NCBI GenBank assembly: GCA_036384915.1
Contig: DASVLJ010000077.1
Span: 1 to 55,499, forward strand
From: PKWO01 sp036384915
Lineage (GTDB): Bacteria; Pseudomonadota; Gammaproteobacteria; Burkholderiales; Burkholderiaceae_D
Reading direction: 5' to 3'
DNA length: 55,499 nt
The notes under the pieces are model-generated. The model had not been told where the DNA came from. It worked only from the letters and a program-made list of their open reading frames with translations, and searched no databases. Positions 26,111-34,362 of this stretch are shown here, in pieces (position 1 is the stretch's first letter; every line of letters begins with the position of its first letter). The translations under genes were made by a program, and so were the position numbers.

Positions 26111-26656
26111 TCAGTGACCGACGATGCCCAACTGCTGCAACAACGTCAGGTTGTCTTCCAGGTGCCAGTTCTCGGCGATACGTCCATCGGCAATACGGTA
26201 GATATCGGTTGCGATGAAATCCACCGTTTGACCCTTGCCTTGCACACCGTTGAAGTTACCGGTGAAGTGTCCGGTGAAATGCAGGCGGCCCACTACGCGG
26301 TCACCGACGAGAAGCATCTCTTCGACTGAAGTTCTCAGGTCGGGTACGGCGGCGCGAAAGTTGCGGGAGGCAGACAAGGGCCCCTCTATTCCTTGTGGGC
26401 GGCCTGGCGGCAAAGTGCGGTCGATAAAGTTGCCGGCAAGCGCCGCTTTGGCGAAGCTGGCATCGCCCGTGTTCCAAAAAGCGTAGTAGCGGCGGGCGGC
26501 GAGGATCATAGACTCCCGTTGCGAGGGAGTAATGCCCTGATCGACGATGACGGAAGGTGCGTTAGGCAGATCGGGGCTCCCGCCGGCGCTGGCGACGTTG
26601 GCTGTGAGGGTAATTGCGAAGGCAATGGCTAGTTGGTGGAGGCGAAGTGTCGTCAT
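26111..26656 (-). CDS. Secreted SnoaL-like (NTF2-fold) protein
   Basis: 181 residues with a classical signal peptide (LHQLAIAFAITLTANVASAGG), hence periplasmic. The mature part is a cone-shaped NTF2/SnoaL fold: ARRYYAFWNTGDASFAKAALAGNFIDRTLPPG, VPDLRTSVEEMLLVGDRVVGRLHFTGHFTG and DIYRIADGRIAENWHLEDNLTLLQQLG, which resembles the ester-cyclase/polyketide-cyclase group. First gene of the leftward three-gene unit and divergent from LysR, so probably under its control. Confidence 0.8.
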   Translation of the reverse strand: MTTLRLHQLAIAFAITLTANVASAGGSPDLPNAPSVIVDQGITPSQRESMILAARRYYAFWNTGDASFAKAALAGNFIDRTLPPGRPQGIEGPLSASRNFRAAVPDLRTSVEEMLLVGDRVVGRLHFTGHFTGNFNGVQGKGQTVDFIATDIYRIADGRIAENWHLEDNLTLLQQLGIVGH

Positions 26657-26680
26657 GGATATGTCCTTTAGCGATCATTC

Positions 26681-26697
26681 ATCAGCCATTTGCTGAT
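26681..26697. promoter_or_regulatory. Candidate LysR-type operator in divergent region
   Basis: Perfect inverted repeat ATCAGC-CATTT-GCTGAT, flanked further out by AGCGA (26670-26674) and TCGCT (26701-26705). It sits between the SnoaL start (26656) and the LysR start (26790), where LysR regulators usually bind. Confidence 0.55.
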
Positions 26698-26789
26698 GTG
26701 TCGCTATCTTTATCTTTTTTAATTTGGAATAAAATAGGTGAAAATGTATAAGCATCTGTTCTATTTTTGAAAAGATTGAAGAGGCTTCC

Positions 26790-27692
26790 ATGGTAGAGCT
26801 GTCCGATATGCGCCTTTTTGTGAGCGCGGTGGCCTGCGGCAGTTTGTCTGCGGCAGGGCGTGAGTTGGGTTTTTCGCCGGCAGTCGGTAGTAAGCGACTA
26901 TCGCGGCTGGAGGCGGATTTGGGTGTACGGCTGTTGCAGCGCAGCTCACGTCGTTTGGCGCTGACGGAGGAAGGGGGTATCTATTACGAACGCTGCCAAG
27001 CGATTCTGGCCGAGGTAGCGGATGCGGAGGCGGCAGTGGTCGGTGGTCGGAAAGAGGCGCAGGGCCTGTTGCGGGTGTCCTCGCCGGTAGCCTTGGGTCG
27101 CCGATGGATTGGGCCAGCCCTGGCCAAGCTGGCAGTGACGGCACCAAGGTTGACCGTTCAGTTGACACTGACAGATCAACTTGTCGATTTGATCGATGGC
27201 GGTCTGGATTGCGTGGTACGTATTGGCGGCGCGCCCGATTCGCGGCTGATTGCACGGCATCTCGCGGACAATCGCCGTATCATCTGTGCAGCTCCGGCCT
27301 ATTTGGACCGGCGGGGAATACCGCAGACGCCGGAAGACCTGGCCGCGCATGATTGTATCGTGATGAGCCGCAGCGGCGTTGCCCACGCGGACTGGCGTTT
27401 GGAGCAGCGTAGTACGGGCTTGCAGACTACCGTGAGGGTGAAGGGGCGATTTGCTACGGATAATGGCGAACTTGCCCATGACTGGGCGCTGGCAGGCTTG
27501 GGCTTGGTGCGCCGCTCTGTTCTTGATGTGGCAAATGAATTGGCTGGGGGGCAACTGGTGGAGGTGCTGCCAAATTGGGCGGGTGCCGCTGCTCCCGTAC
27601 AGGTGTTGTACGCCTCGCGCCGCCATTTACCGGCGAGGGTGCGGTTGTTTATTGATCATTTGGCGGAGGTGTTTGCACGGGGTGCGGTGTAG
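26790..27692 (+). CDS. LysR-family transcriptional regulator
   Basis: 300-residue LysR protein. The N-terminal winged helix-turn-helix is clear (MRLFVSAVACGSLSAAGRELGFSPAVGSKRLSRLEADLGVRLLQR), followed by the effector-binding fold (LRVSSPVALGRRWIGPAL, LDCVVRIGGAPDSRLIARHL, VLYASRRHLPARVRLFIDHL). Divergent from the SnoaL-SDR-deacetylase unit, whose control is its probable job. The intergenic region is AT-rich. A ParE-toxin remnant follows directly. Confidence 0.92.
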   Translation: MVELSDMRLFVSAVACGSLSAAGRELGFSPAVGSKRLSRLEADLGVRLLQRSSRRLALTEEGGIYYERCQAILAEVADAEAAVVGGRKEAQGLLRVSSPVALGRRWIGPALAKLAVTAPRLTVQLTLTDQLVDLIDGGLDCVVRIGGAPDSRLIARHLADNRRIICAAPAYLDRRGIPQTPEDLAAHDCIVMSRSGVAHADWRLEQRSTGLQTTVRVKGRFATDNGELAHDWALAGLGLVRRSVLDVANELAGGQLVEVLPNWAGAAAPVQVLYASRRHLPARVRLFIDHLAEVFARGAV

Positions 27693-27734
27693 TTCGGTGA
27701 AGTTGCGGGCTGCTTATGTGCATGTGATGTTCAT

Positions 27735-27973
27735 TCCCTTGGCAATTCCGTCGTTACGTATTGCGAAAGTTTGCAAGATTTTCCGCGTCGAGGCACTTGC
27801 CGCGATGATGTGCGCCCCGGACTACGGATCACGAACTATAAAAAGCGGACGGTGATTATAAGAAGCGGGCGGCGATCGCTTTTACTATCGATGCCGATCT
27901 CGCTTCCATCATTGATGTCTTTTACGGCGGACAAGATTTCGAGACTGGGTGGCGATCGGATCTGGACGCTTAA
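27735..27973 (+). pseudogene. ParE/RelE-type toxin remnant, frameshifted by a 20-bp duplication
   Basis: In one frame the region reads TYCESLQDFPRRGTCRDD then VRPGLRITNYKKR, and in a second frame YKKRAAIAFTIDADLAS then IIDVFYGGQDFETGW, stop at 27971. Together these are the C-terminal two thirds of a ParE-family toxin. The frame break coincides with two adjacent 20-bp copies (27837-27856 and 27857-27876, 17 of 20 identical), each encoding YKKR. Removing one copy restores a single frame. The N-terminal third and any antitoxin gene are missing; the LysR gene occupies that side. Confidence 0.75.
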
Positions 27974-28098
27974 GCGACGATCAAGCGACGATCCGGCTTT
28001 GGTCTAACGAAGTGTTGGAATTGAACCCATGATGAATGGGGCCTATGGCTTGGTTGGGCGAGAGCCAGGCCGAGATAGCCGCTCGCGCAGGCACTTTC
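27974..28098. other. Gene-free tail of the accessory region with an 11-bp tandem repeat
   Basis: AAGCGACGATC occurs twice in direct tandem (27972-27982, 27983-27993), starting within the toxin-remnant stop codon. The rest, up to the cbpM stop, shows no gene. Confidence 0.6.
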
Positions 28099-28410
28099 TT
28101 AATCGGTTGAAATACCAGCCCGCCGCAACTTGGCCTTCATCCGCTCCACCTCATCAAGCAAATCCACCACCAGGCCCGCCAATTCGGGGCCGGCATCGAA
28201 GGTACGCTCCAGATCGAGCAAACGGCGGCCGCGTCTCAGGTCGGCGCCGGAAAAGCGCCAGTCCGAAGAGTCGGAACCGGGTTGGGCCGGCAATACGCCT
28301 GCCTCGATGTGCTCGATCAGCCAGGCGTGGTCCACATTGCAGCCCAAGGTGAATTCTTCCACCGTCAGGCTTGCTTCGTCCACCAGCACCGCCGTGTGTC
28401 TGATTTCCAT
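28099..28410 (-). CDS. cbpM: Chaperone modulator CbpM
   Basis: 103-residue MerR-like helical protein that binds and inhibits the J-domain co-chaperone CbpA. Seen: EEFTLGCNVDHAWLIEHIEAGVL near residues 18-40, WRFSGADLRRGRRLLDLERTF, and the terminal helix LVVDLLDEVERMKAKLRRAG. It starts 3 bp after the cbpA stop, the normal cbpA-cbpM arrangement, so both are co-expressed. Confidence 0.9.
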   Translation of the reverse strand: MEIRHTAVLVDEASLTVEEFTLGCNVDHAWLIEHIEAGVLPAQPGSDSSDWRFSGADLRRGRRLLDLERTFDAGPELAGLVVDLLDEVERMKAKLRRAGISTD

Positions 28411-28413
28411 GAT

Positions 28414-29355
28414 TCACACTCCCAATGACTGGCGTGGGTTGAAGGCCAGTTCCTTCGCCATGGCTTCATAGAATTTGCGCGCCTTCGGGTCGCTGGCGGG
28501 CGGCAGCGCCAGTTCCAGCACCAGGTACAGGTTTCCCGGCGTCGGGCCCGGTATGCCCTTGCCTTTGAGACGCAGCTTGCGCCCCGATTGCGAACCCTCG
28601 GGTATGTGAATTTCGACGATACCGGTCGGCAGCGGCGCCTTGACGTCCGCGCCTAGTGCCGCTTCCCATGGGGCGACGGGTAGCGTCGCATACACGTCGC
28701 GGCCTTCCACCCGGTAGCGCGGATGCTCGTGAAAATGCACTTCGAGATACAAGTCGCCGGCTTGGCCGCCGCCGGGAGCGGCGCCGCCCTGGCCGGCCAG
28801 GCGTATCATTTGCCCTTCGTAGACGCCTGCGGGAATCTGCACCGCCACGGTATGCTCGGCCAATGCCACGCGGCCGTTGGCGTCGACGCGCGGCACGCGC
28901 AGCGTCAGCGTCCGGTTCGCACCTCGATATGCGTCTTCCAAGTCGAGCGCGATCTTGGCGTGGTGATCTTCGCCGCGTCTCACGTGCCTGGCGCGGCTGC
29001 CGCCGGTGCGCATGCGCCCGCCGAACAGTTCGGCAAAGAAGTCGCTGAAGTCCGCGGCTTGGGCATCGCTCATGCCTTCGCCAGAAAATTCGAATCCCTC
29101 ATCCCATCCGGGCGGCGGACGGAAATCGCGTCCATCGTAGCCTGTGCTCCCGAGCCGGTCATACGCCGCGCGCTTTTCCGGGTCGGAGAGAACGGCATTG
29201 GCTTCGTTGACTTCCTTCATCAAGGCTTCGGCATTGGCTTCCTTGGAAACGTCGGGATGATATTGCCGCGCCTTTTTGCGGAAAGCCTTCTTGATCTGTT
29301 CCTGCGTCGCATCGCGGTTCAGACCCAGTATCTGGTAGTAGTCCTTGTATTCCAC
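28414..29355 (-). CDS. cbpA: Curved DNA-binding protein / J-domain co-chaperone CbpA
   Basis: 313-residue DnaJ paralogue that helps DnaK and binds curved DNA. The J domain (residues 1-70) carries HPD at 33-35 (RQYHPDVSKEA); a Gly/Phe-rich linker with many Asp and Gly follows (about 75-125); two C-terminal beta domains start near LDLEDAYRGANRTLTL. There is no DnaJ zinc finger, as expected for CbpA. A GGGGAGG ribosome site precedes the ATG. It is followed by cbpM. Confidence 0.94.
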   Translation of the reverse strand: MEYKDYYQILGLNRDATQEQIKKAFRKKARQYHPDVSKEANAEALMKEVNEANAVLSDPEKRAAYDRLGSTGYDGRDFRPPPGWDEGFEFSGEGMSDAQAADFSDFFAELFGGRMRTGGSRARHVRRGEDHHAKIALDLEDAYRGANRTLTLRVPRVDANGRVALAEHTVAVQIPAGVYEGQMIRLAGQGGAAPGGGQAGDLYLEVHFHEHPRYRVEGRDVYATLPVAPWEAALGADVKAPLPTGIVEIHIPEGSQSGRKLRLKGKGIPGPTPGNLYLVLELALPPASDPKARKFYEAMAKELAFNPRQSLGV

Positions 29356-29860
29356 GGTAAGCCTCCCCGCTTGAGATGCTTATTTCATCGAATATGTTCC
29401 GCAGTTCAGGCAAACGGCTGCACCGGCCAATGCCGGTTCGTTCTGCAAATCATCCGGCTCCAGGGTAAGGCTGTTCGACGCGGAGGCATTTGATCGACAT
29501 CAAGAGAATGCCGTTGAGCATCGTTGCTGCAGCGCGTTCTTGATGCCGCAGGAAGCAAGCGTCGTGTCGACCGGCGATCGAGCGGGCGTTGGATACTGCC
29601 TGCGATGTTCTCGGCATAGAGGGTTTCATTCATGCCGGCACGATGGCGTGTTCACGCTCCGGTTTTTCATGCGAGCGATCATATGCGGCAGTTGTTTCCC
29701 GACCGAAACGTGCAACTATCGGTTTATGATTTCGCCGGAGTCAGGCACGTACGTAAGGCTGATCAACTGTTATGCTTATGGTTTGCAGGTTTTCGTCGCC
29801 GAGCAGTTCTCGGCCGTTTCGCTTCATTACCTTACATCTGCCCTACCACAGGAGATCACC
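29356..29860. other. Gene-free divergent region between cbpA and peroxiredoxin
   Basis: No convincing gene over 505 bp, although one plus-strand frame stays open and joins the peroxiredoxin frame. A perfect hairpin GCCGAG-CAGTT-CTCGGC (29798-29814) lies in the peroxiredoxin leader. Both flanking genes' promoters must be here; I could not place a consensus promoter or an OxyR site with confidence. Confidence 0.5.
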
Positions 29861-30517
29861 ATGTCGCTACGTATCAATGACCTCGCACCGAATTTCACCG
29901 CCAAGACCACGCAAGGCACTATCGATTTTCACACCTGGATCGGCGATAAGTGGGCCATCCTTTTTTCGCACCCCAAGGATTTCACGCCGGTTTGCACCAC
30001 GGAACTTGGGTACATGGCCAAGATCGAGCCGGAATTCACCAAGCGCAACGCCAAGCTGATCGGCCTGTCCATCGACCCCGTCGAAAACCACGAGAAGTGG
30101 GCTGCCGATATCGAAGAAACCCAGGGCGCCGCGGTCAAGTATCCGATGATCGGCGATACTGACCTAGCTGTGGCAAAGCTGTACAACATGCTGCCGGCCG
30201 ATGAAGCCGGCACCTCGGAAAGCCGCACCGCCGCCACTAACGCCACGGTGCGTTCGGTGTTCATCATCGGGCCGGACAAGAAGATCAAGCTCATGCTGAC
30301 CTACCCGATGACCACGGGTCGCAATTTCGACGAGATCCTGCGCGTTCTCGATTCGATGCAGCTCACTGCTCAGTACAAGGTCGCCACCCCGGTGAATTGG
30401 AAGCGTGGCGAAGACGTGATCATCACTCCTGCGGTCAGCAATGAAGAAGCGGAAAAGTCCTTCCCCGGCTTCAAGACTATCAAGCCTTATCTGCGTACCA
30501 CGAAGCAGCCGGGCTGA
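29861..30517 (+). CDS. 1-Cys peroxiredoxin (Prx6 group)
   Basis: 218-residue thiol peroxidase reducing hydrogen peroxide and organic peroxides. The peroxidatic Cys45 is in DFTPVCTTELGYMAK; no other Cys is present in the chain, so it is 1-Cys. The long C-terminal domain (YKVATPVNWKRGEDVIITP) is typical for Prx6 enzymes. CAGGAG stands 6 bp before the ATG at 29861; longer in-frame readings upstream are not supported. Single-gene unit. Confidence 0.94.
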   Translation: MSLRINDLAPNFTAKTTQGTIDFHTWIGDKWAILFSHPKDFTPVCTTELGYMAKIEPEFTKRNAKLIGLSIDPVENHEKWAADIEETQGAAVKYPMIGDTDLAVAKLYNMLPADEAGTSESRTAATNATVRSVFIIGPDKKIKLMLTYPMTTGRNFDEILRVLDSMQLTAQYKVATPVNWKRGEDVIITPAVSNEEAEKSFPGFKTIKPYLRTTKQPG

Positions 30518-30675
30518 TTCCGCTGCCGTGGCGGCCGGCTTGCCCTGAGCGAGGCCGGCTGCCCGCGTGGCGTATCGGCAAGGGCGGTCAAATAGCGGAT
30601 GAGGTGGACGGAGGGGAGCCCACGCAAAAGGTGCTGCCGCAAGCGTGGCGCCGTTTCGGTAGGTAGGATGGATGC

Positions 30676-31167
30676 ATGAATTTAGCGGAATGGCTGGCCT
30701 TGATCGGCTGCGTGGCAATCGGGTTTTGCGTAATCTTCATTATGCTGGCCTTGGGTGTCAGGCCTCGCTTCAAGTCGCCGCTGCATTTTTGGGACGGGCT
30801 GCAGCAGAATTGGCAGCGGCAGAAACAAGAGCAGCAGCAACAGCATTGGCAACAGCAACGGCAGCAGTGGCAACAGGAGCAGCAACGGCATCAACGGCGT
30901 CAGGAACAGCAACAACGCCAGGAGCAGCAACAATACCAGGCACACCGCCATGAGCTTCCACTGGCTGAGCGCTGGTTCCTGATCCTGGAAGTGACACATG
31001 GCGCTACACGCGAAGAAATCGAGCGCGCCTACAAGATCAAGATCAGCCAGTATCATCCCGACAAGGTGGCCCAGTTGGGCATAGAAATCCGCGAACTCGC
31101 GGAAGCGAAGTCGAAGGAGATCAATGCCGCCTACGATTATGCCATTCGTTCCGTTTCGCGCGTCTAG
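30676..31167 (+). CDS. Membrane-anchored J-domain protein with Gln-rich linker
   Basis: 163 residues. One N-terminal membrane helix (about 4-27), then a strikingly Gln-rich linker (about residues 44-92, with many Gln runs broken by Trp, Arg and His), then a C-terminal J domain (about 97-160) with HPD in SQYHPDKVAQLG. The J domain would face the cytoplasm and recruit DnaK to the membrane. The order helix-linker-J is a DjlA/DjlB-like layout but the linker is unusual. Stands alone. Confidence 0.82.
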   Translation: MNLAEWLALIGCVAIGFCVIFIMLALGVRPRFKSPLHFWDGLQQNWQRQKQEQQQQHWQQQRQQWQQEQQRHQRRQEQQQRQEQQQYQAHRHELPLAERWFLILEVTHGATREEIERAYKIKISQYHPDKVAQLGIEIRELAEAKSKEINAAYDYAIRSVSRV

Positions 31168-31239
31168 CGATGCAGCACCTTTGCGGCATCCCCAGGCATC
31201 TGGCATAGTATCCGGCACATTCCAACGACCGGGGCGGGC

Positions 31240-31998
31240 ATGAATGTATTCATCACGGGAGCCAGCAGTGGCTTGGGCGAAGGCCTGGCGCGGCGCTATG
31301 CGGTGCCTGGAGCAACCATAGGCTTATGCGCACGGCGCGCCGGGTTGCTGGCCGCCTTGGCGCAGGATATCCAAGCCAGGGGGGCGAAAGCGATCGTCTA
31401 TGCGGTCGATGTGGCCGACACGGCCGCGATGCAGCAGACGGCCGAACAATTCATCGCCGCTTGCGGAAAGGTCGATCTCGTGATCGCCAATGCCGGCATC
31501 GGCATACCGCACCGCACGCTACAGGGCGAATCGGAACCGATCGCCAAACTGATGCGTGTCAACGTCATCGGGGTGACCAATACCGTCGTGCCCTTCGTGC
31601 CGGCCATGGTCAGGCAGGGCTCCGGGGTGCTGGCGGCCGTCAGCTCGATGGCGGGGCATCGCGGTTTGCCCGGGCGCGCGGCCTATAGCGCTTCCAAAGC
31701 AGCCGCACGCGTGTTCATGGATGCTTTGCGGCTTGATCTGCATGGCACTGGCGCGCATGCCATGACGCTATGTCCCGGCTTTGTGCGCACCCCCTTGACG
31801 GCGGTGCTGGACAACAAGCTGCCCTTTCTGATCGAGTGCGAGGAAGCCGTCGACATCATGACGGACGCGATCGCCGCGCGCAAAAAGACCTTCAGTTTCC
31901 CCTGGCAGATGCGTCTGATGGGCGTGTTGTTCAGGAACGGGCCGGAGAGTTTGATCCGCAAGCTCGCTCCAGCGGCGCGCACGCGCGCGCCGGAGTAG
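31240..31998 (+). CDS. Short-chain dehydrogenase/reductase
   Basis: 252-residue classical SDR. Cofactor motif TGASSGLGEGLARR (residues 6-19), NAG motif in VIANAGIGIP, catalytic Ser in AVSSMAG and YSASK with Tyr and Lys, then CPGFVRTPL. The C-terminus is basic and hydrophobic (MRLMGVLFRNGPESLIRKL), possibly membrane-touching. Cofactor and substrate cannot be told. It stands in contrast to the Tyr-less SDR at 25366-26082. Confidence 0.9.
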   Translation: MNVFITGASSGLGEGLARRYAVPGATIGLCARRAGLLAALAQDIQARGAKAIVYAVDVADTAAMQQTAEQFIAACGKVDLVIANAGIGIPHRTLQGESEPIAKLMRVNVIGVTNTVVPFVPAMVRQGSGVLAAVSSMAGHRGLPGRAAYSASKAAARVFMDALRLDLHGTGAHAMTLCPGFVRTPLTAVLDNKLPFLIECEEAVDIMTDAIAARKKTFSFPWQMRLMGVLFRNGPESLIRKLAPAARTRAPE

Positions 31999-32190
31999 GG
32001 CGCGCAAGCGGGCTGCAGAGCTCGGCCGATATTTTCCGCACACTGGCGCGGCACTGCGCAGTTTGCTGCGCGAAGAACTGGGGCTTGGTATGCGTGTATT
32101 GCGCCGGCTCGCTTGACGCGAGAGGCTGACTTGCACGCGGTGCTAGAATTAATCAAGAGTATTTGAAAAAGTGTCTGGAAGGAGCGGACC

Positions 32191-32448
32191 ATGCCGATCT
32201 GGTTCTGGATAGTGCTAGCCATTTGCATTGCCTTGATCGTGGCTGCCGTCATCGTCCACGTGCTCAAGCCAAGGGAGTTCGAGCCGGTCGACCTGGAATT
32301 CGACATGCGCGCCGTAAAGCAGGTTCAACGGGAGACCGAGCAGGAGCGCAAGATTGCCAGAACGCGCGAACTGGCCCAGCGTCAGTATTCCGAGAGCAAG
32401 ACCAAGATCGACGACGACGATCCGCCCATCCCGGGGTTTTTCGGCTGA
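32191..32448 (+). CDS. Small single-span membrane protein, unknown
   Basis: 85 residues: one strong membrane helix at about 4-26 (WFWIVLAICIALIVAAVIVHVL), then a charged cytoplasmic tail with a helical Arg/Glu/Gln-rich stretch (RAVKQVQRETEQERKIARTRELAQ) and an acidic DDDDPP motif near the end. A good GGAAGGAG ribosome site precedes the ATG. No family recognised. Coding character is supported by the hydrophobic and charged segments and ribosome site. Confidence 0.7.
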   Translation: MPIWFWIVLAICIALIVAAVIVHVLKPREFEPVDLEFDMRAVKQVQRETEQERKIARTRELAQRQYSESKTKIDDDDPPIPGFFG

Positions 32449-32495
32449 CAATTAGTGCCCGTGCGGGCCCTTCCCGGGCAAGCTTTATGCCTGCC

Positions 32496-32515
32496 TATAC
32501 AAAATTTTGTATAAT
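32496..32515 (+). promoter_or_regulatory. 18-bp perfect palindrome over a TATAAT box
   Basis: TATACAAAATTTTGTATA (32496-32513) is fully symmetric, and its right end forms the -10 TATAAT (32510-32515). This is the layout of an autoregulated toxin-antitoxin promoter, 33 bp before the XRE-family gene. Confidence 0.75.
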
Positions 32516-32548
32516 CGCGTCGCCGTATTGCAAAAATGAGAGTCAAGC

Positions 32549-32800
32549 TTGAACAAGTTGCACAACAGCGATGTCGAGGCCAGTGTCGCCGCGCGTTCGG
32601 AATTGATGGGGAAGCTGTCCGAATTGATACGCGTCCAAGGGTGGACGCAGAGGGAAGCCGCAGCCAGGCTGGGAGTGACCCAGCCGCGCATTTCCGATCT
32701 GACGCGTGGCAAGATCGAATTGTTTTCTCTCGACACTCTGGTCGATATGGCTGCAGTGGCCGGCATGCGGCCGCATATCGTGTTAGCCGCGCAGGCATGA
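32549..32800 (+). CDS. XRE/HigA-like HTH regulator, orphan antitoxin type
   Basis: 83-residue helix-turn-helix protein: SELMGKLSELIRVQGWTQREAAARLGVTQPRISDLTRGKIELFSLDTLVDM. This is the pattern of antitoxins partnering RelE/HigB (Gp49-like) toxins. The start is a TTG at 32549 after GAGAG; ATG 32606 is a shorter alternative that still keeps the HTH. No toxin gene is found on either side (33 bp to the palindromic operator upstream; rhlE downstream), so it is an orphan or a solitary regulator acting on its own promoter. Confidence 0.8.
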   Translation: MNKLHNSDVEASVAARSELMGKLSELIRVQGWTQREAAARLGVTQPRISDLTRGKIELFSLDTLVDMAAVAGMRPHIVLAAQA

Positions 32801-32892
32801 AGCCAAGCCGCCGCCGACGTTTTTTAGTTCATTAAAGAAAGCCTGGAGTTTCCGGCCCGCTTGGGAGCCGCAAGAAATTCCCCACACTCGCT

Positions 32893-34341
32893 ATGTCAGA
32901 AAATCAAGCCGCTGCTGCGGCTCTGCAAGACACCAAACCCGAAGCGCAAACGGTTCGCTTCGAAGACTTCGGCCTGTCGCCCGATATTCTGCGTGCCCTG
33001 GCCGACCAGGGTTATGTGCACCCGACGCCGATCCAGGCGCAAGCCATCCCCGTGGTGTTGAAGGGGCGCGACGTCATGGGCGCGGCCCAGACCGGCACGG
33101 GCAAGACGGCCGGCTTTTCGCTGCCCATCATCCAGACCTTGCTGGCGCATGCCAACACCAGCGCCTCGCCGGCACGCCACCCGGTGCGCGCCCTGATCCT
33201 GACCCCGACGCGCGAACTAGCCGACCAGGTTGCGGATAACGTGGCCGCGTATTCGCGCCACACGCCGCTGCGCTCGACCGTGGTGTTCGGCGGGGTCGAC
33301 ATGGCGCCGCAGACGGCCGCCTTGCGTTCCGGCGTCGAAATCGTGATTGCCACGCCGGGCCGCCTGCTCGACCATGTGCAGCAAAAGACGCTGAACCTGG
33401 GGCAGACGCAAATATTCGTGATGGACGAAGCCGACCGCATGCTCGACATGGGTTTCCTGCCGGACCTGCAGCGCATCATCAACCTCTTGCCCAAGAAGCG
33501 GCAGAATTTGATGTTCTCGGCCACGTTCTCGCCGGAAATCAAGAAGCTGGCCGCCAGTTTCCTGACCGACCCGGCCACCATCGAAGTCGCGCGCAGCAAT
33601 GCCACGGCCGACAAGGTGACCCAGGTGATGTACAAGGTCAAGGAAGACGACAAGCGCGACGCCGTGGTGCACCTGTTGCGCCAGCACGGCGTCAAGCAGG
33701 TGCTGGTGTTTTCCAACACCAAGATCGGTGCTTCGCGCCTGGCGCGTGTGCTGGAGCAGGTAGGCATCAAGGCTTCCGCGATCCACGGCGACAAGTCGCA
33801 GGCGGAGCGCATGGCGGCATTGGATGCGTTCAAGAACGGCACGATAGACGTGCTGGTTGCCACCGACGTGGCCGCGCGCGGCCTGGACATCGCCGAACTG
33901 CCCTGCGTGATCAATTACGACCTGCCCTATAACGCCGAAGACTATGTGCACCGCATCGGCCGCACCGGCCGCGCCGGCGCGTCGGGCGACGCTATCTCGT
34001 TGTATTCCGACAAGGATGAGCGTTTGCTCGTCGACATCGAAAAACTGATCAAGCAAAAGTTCACGCCCAAGAGCATCGAAGGCTTTGAGCCGGTGGCGCG
34101 TGAATATGGCGAGCGGCACCGCCGTGACGACGACCGCCGCGGCGGACGTGGCGATCGTGGTGACCGCGGTGAGCGCAGCGTACCCGCACCGCGCAGGGAA
34201 AAGGTCGATCCCTGGTTCCTCAAGCCATATGAGCCTTCCTCCACGGCGACGATTGCCGAGTCTCCCGCGCCAGCTGCGAAATCGTCCTCGATCAAGCCGG
34301 CCAAGGGCAAGGTCGCGGCGCTGCTGGGCGGCAAGCGTTAG
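32893..34341 (+). CDS. rhlE: DEAD-box RNA helicase RhlE
   Basis: 482-residue ATP-dependent RNA helicase for ribosome assembly and mRNA turnover. Motifs in order: F-x17-Q motif (FEDFGLSP then PIQAQAIP), AAQTGTGKT (I), TPTRELA (Ia), ATPGRLLDH (Ib), MDEADRMLD (II), FSATFS (III), VLVATDVAARGLD (V), HRIGRTGRAG (VI). The C-terminal tail is basic and Arg/Gly/Asp-rich (RDDDRRGGRGDRGDRGER), an RNA-binding extension as in RhlE. Followed 21 bp later by a 2OG oxygenase. Confidence 0.94.
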   Translation: MSENQAAAAALQDTKPEAQTVRFEDFGLSPDILRALADQGYVHPTPIQAQAIPVVLKGRDVMGAAQTGTGKTAGFSLPIIQTLLAHANTSASPARHPVRALILTPTRELADQVADNVAAYSRHTPLRSTVVFGGVDMAPQTAALRSGVEIVIATPGRLLDHVQQKTLNLGQTQIFVMDEADRMLDMGFLPDLQRIINLLPKKRQNLMFSATFSPEIKKLAASFLTDPATIEVARSNATADKVTQVMYKVKEDDKRDAVVHLLRQHGVKQVLVFSNTKIGASRLARVLEQVGIKASAIHGDKSQAERMAALDAFKNGTIDVLVATDVAARGLDIAELPCVINYDLPYNAEDYVHRIGRTGRAGASGDAISLYSDKDERLLVDIEKLIKQKFTPKSIEGFEPVAREYGERHRRDDDRRGGRGDRGDRGERSVPAPRREKVDPWFLKPYEPSSTATIAESPAPAAKSSSIKPAKGKVAALLGGKR

Positions 34342-34362
34342 CATTCTCCGAAAGCCCTGGCT

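Noticed and set aside
24262..28098. Integrated element with att sites at the tRNA
   Set aside because: I could not find a duplicate of the tRNA 3' end, an integrase or terminal repeats.
29540..29860. N-terminal extension of the peroxiredoxin
   Set aside because: The peroxiredoxin fold and a good ribosome site begin at 29861; the upstream residues look non-coding.
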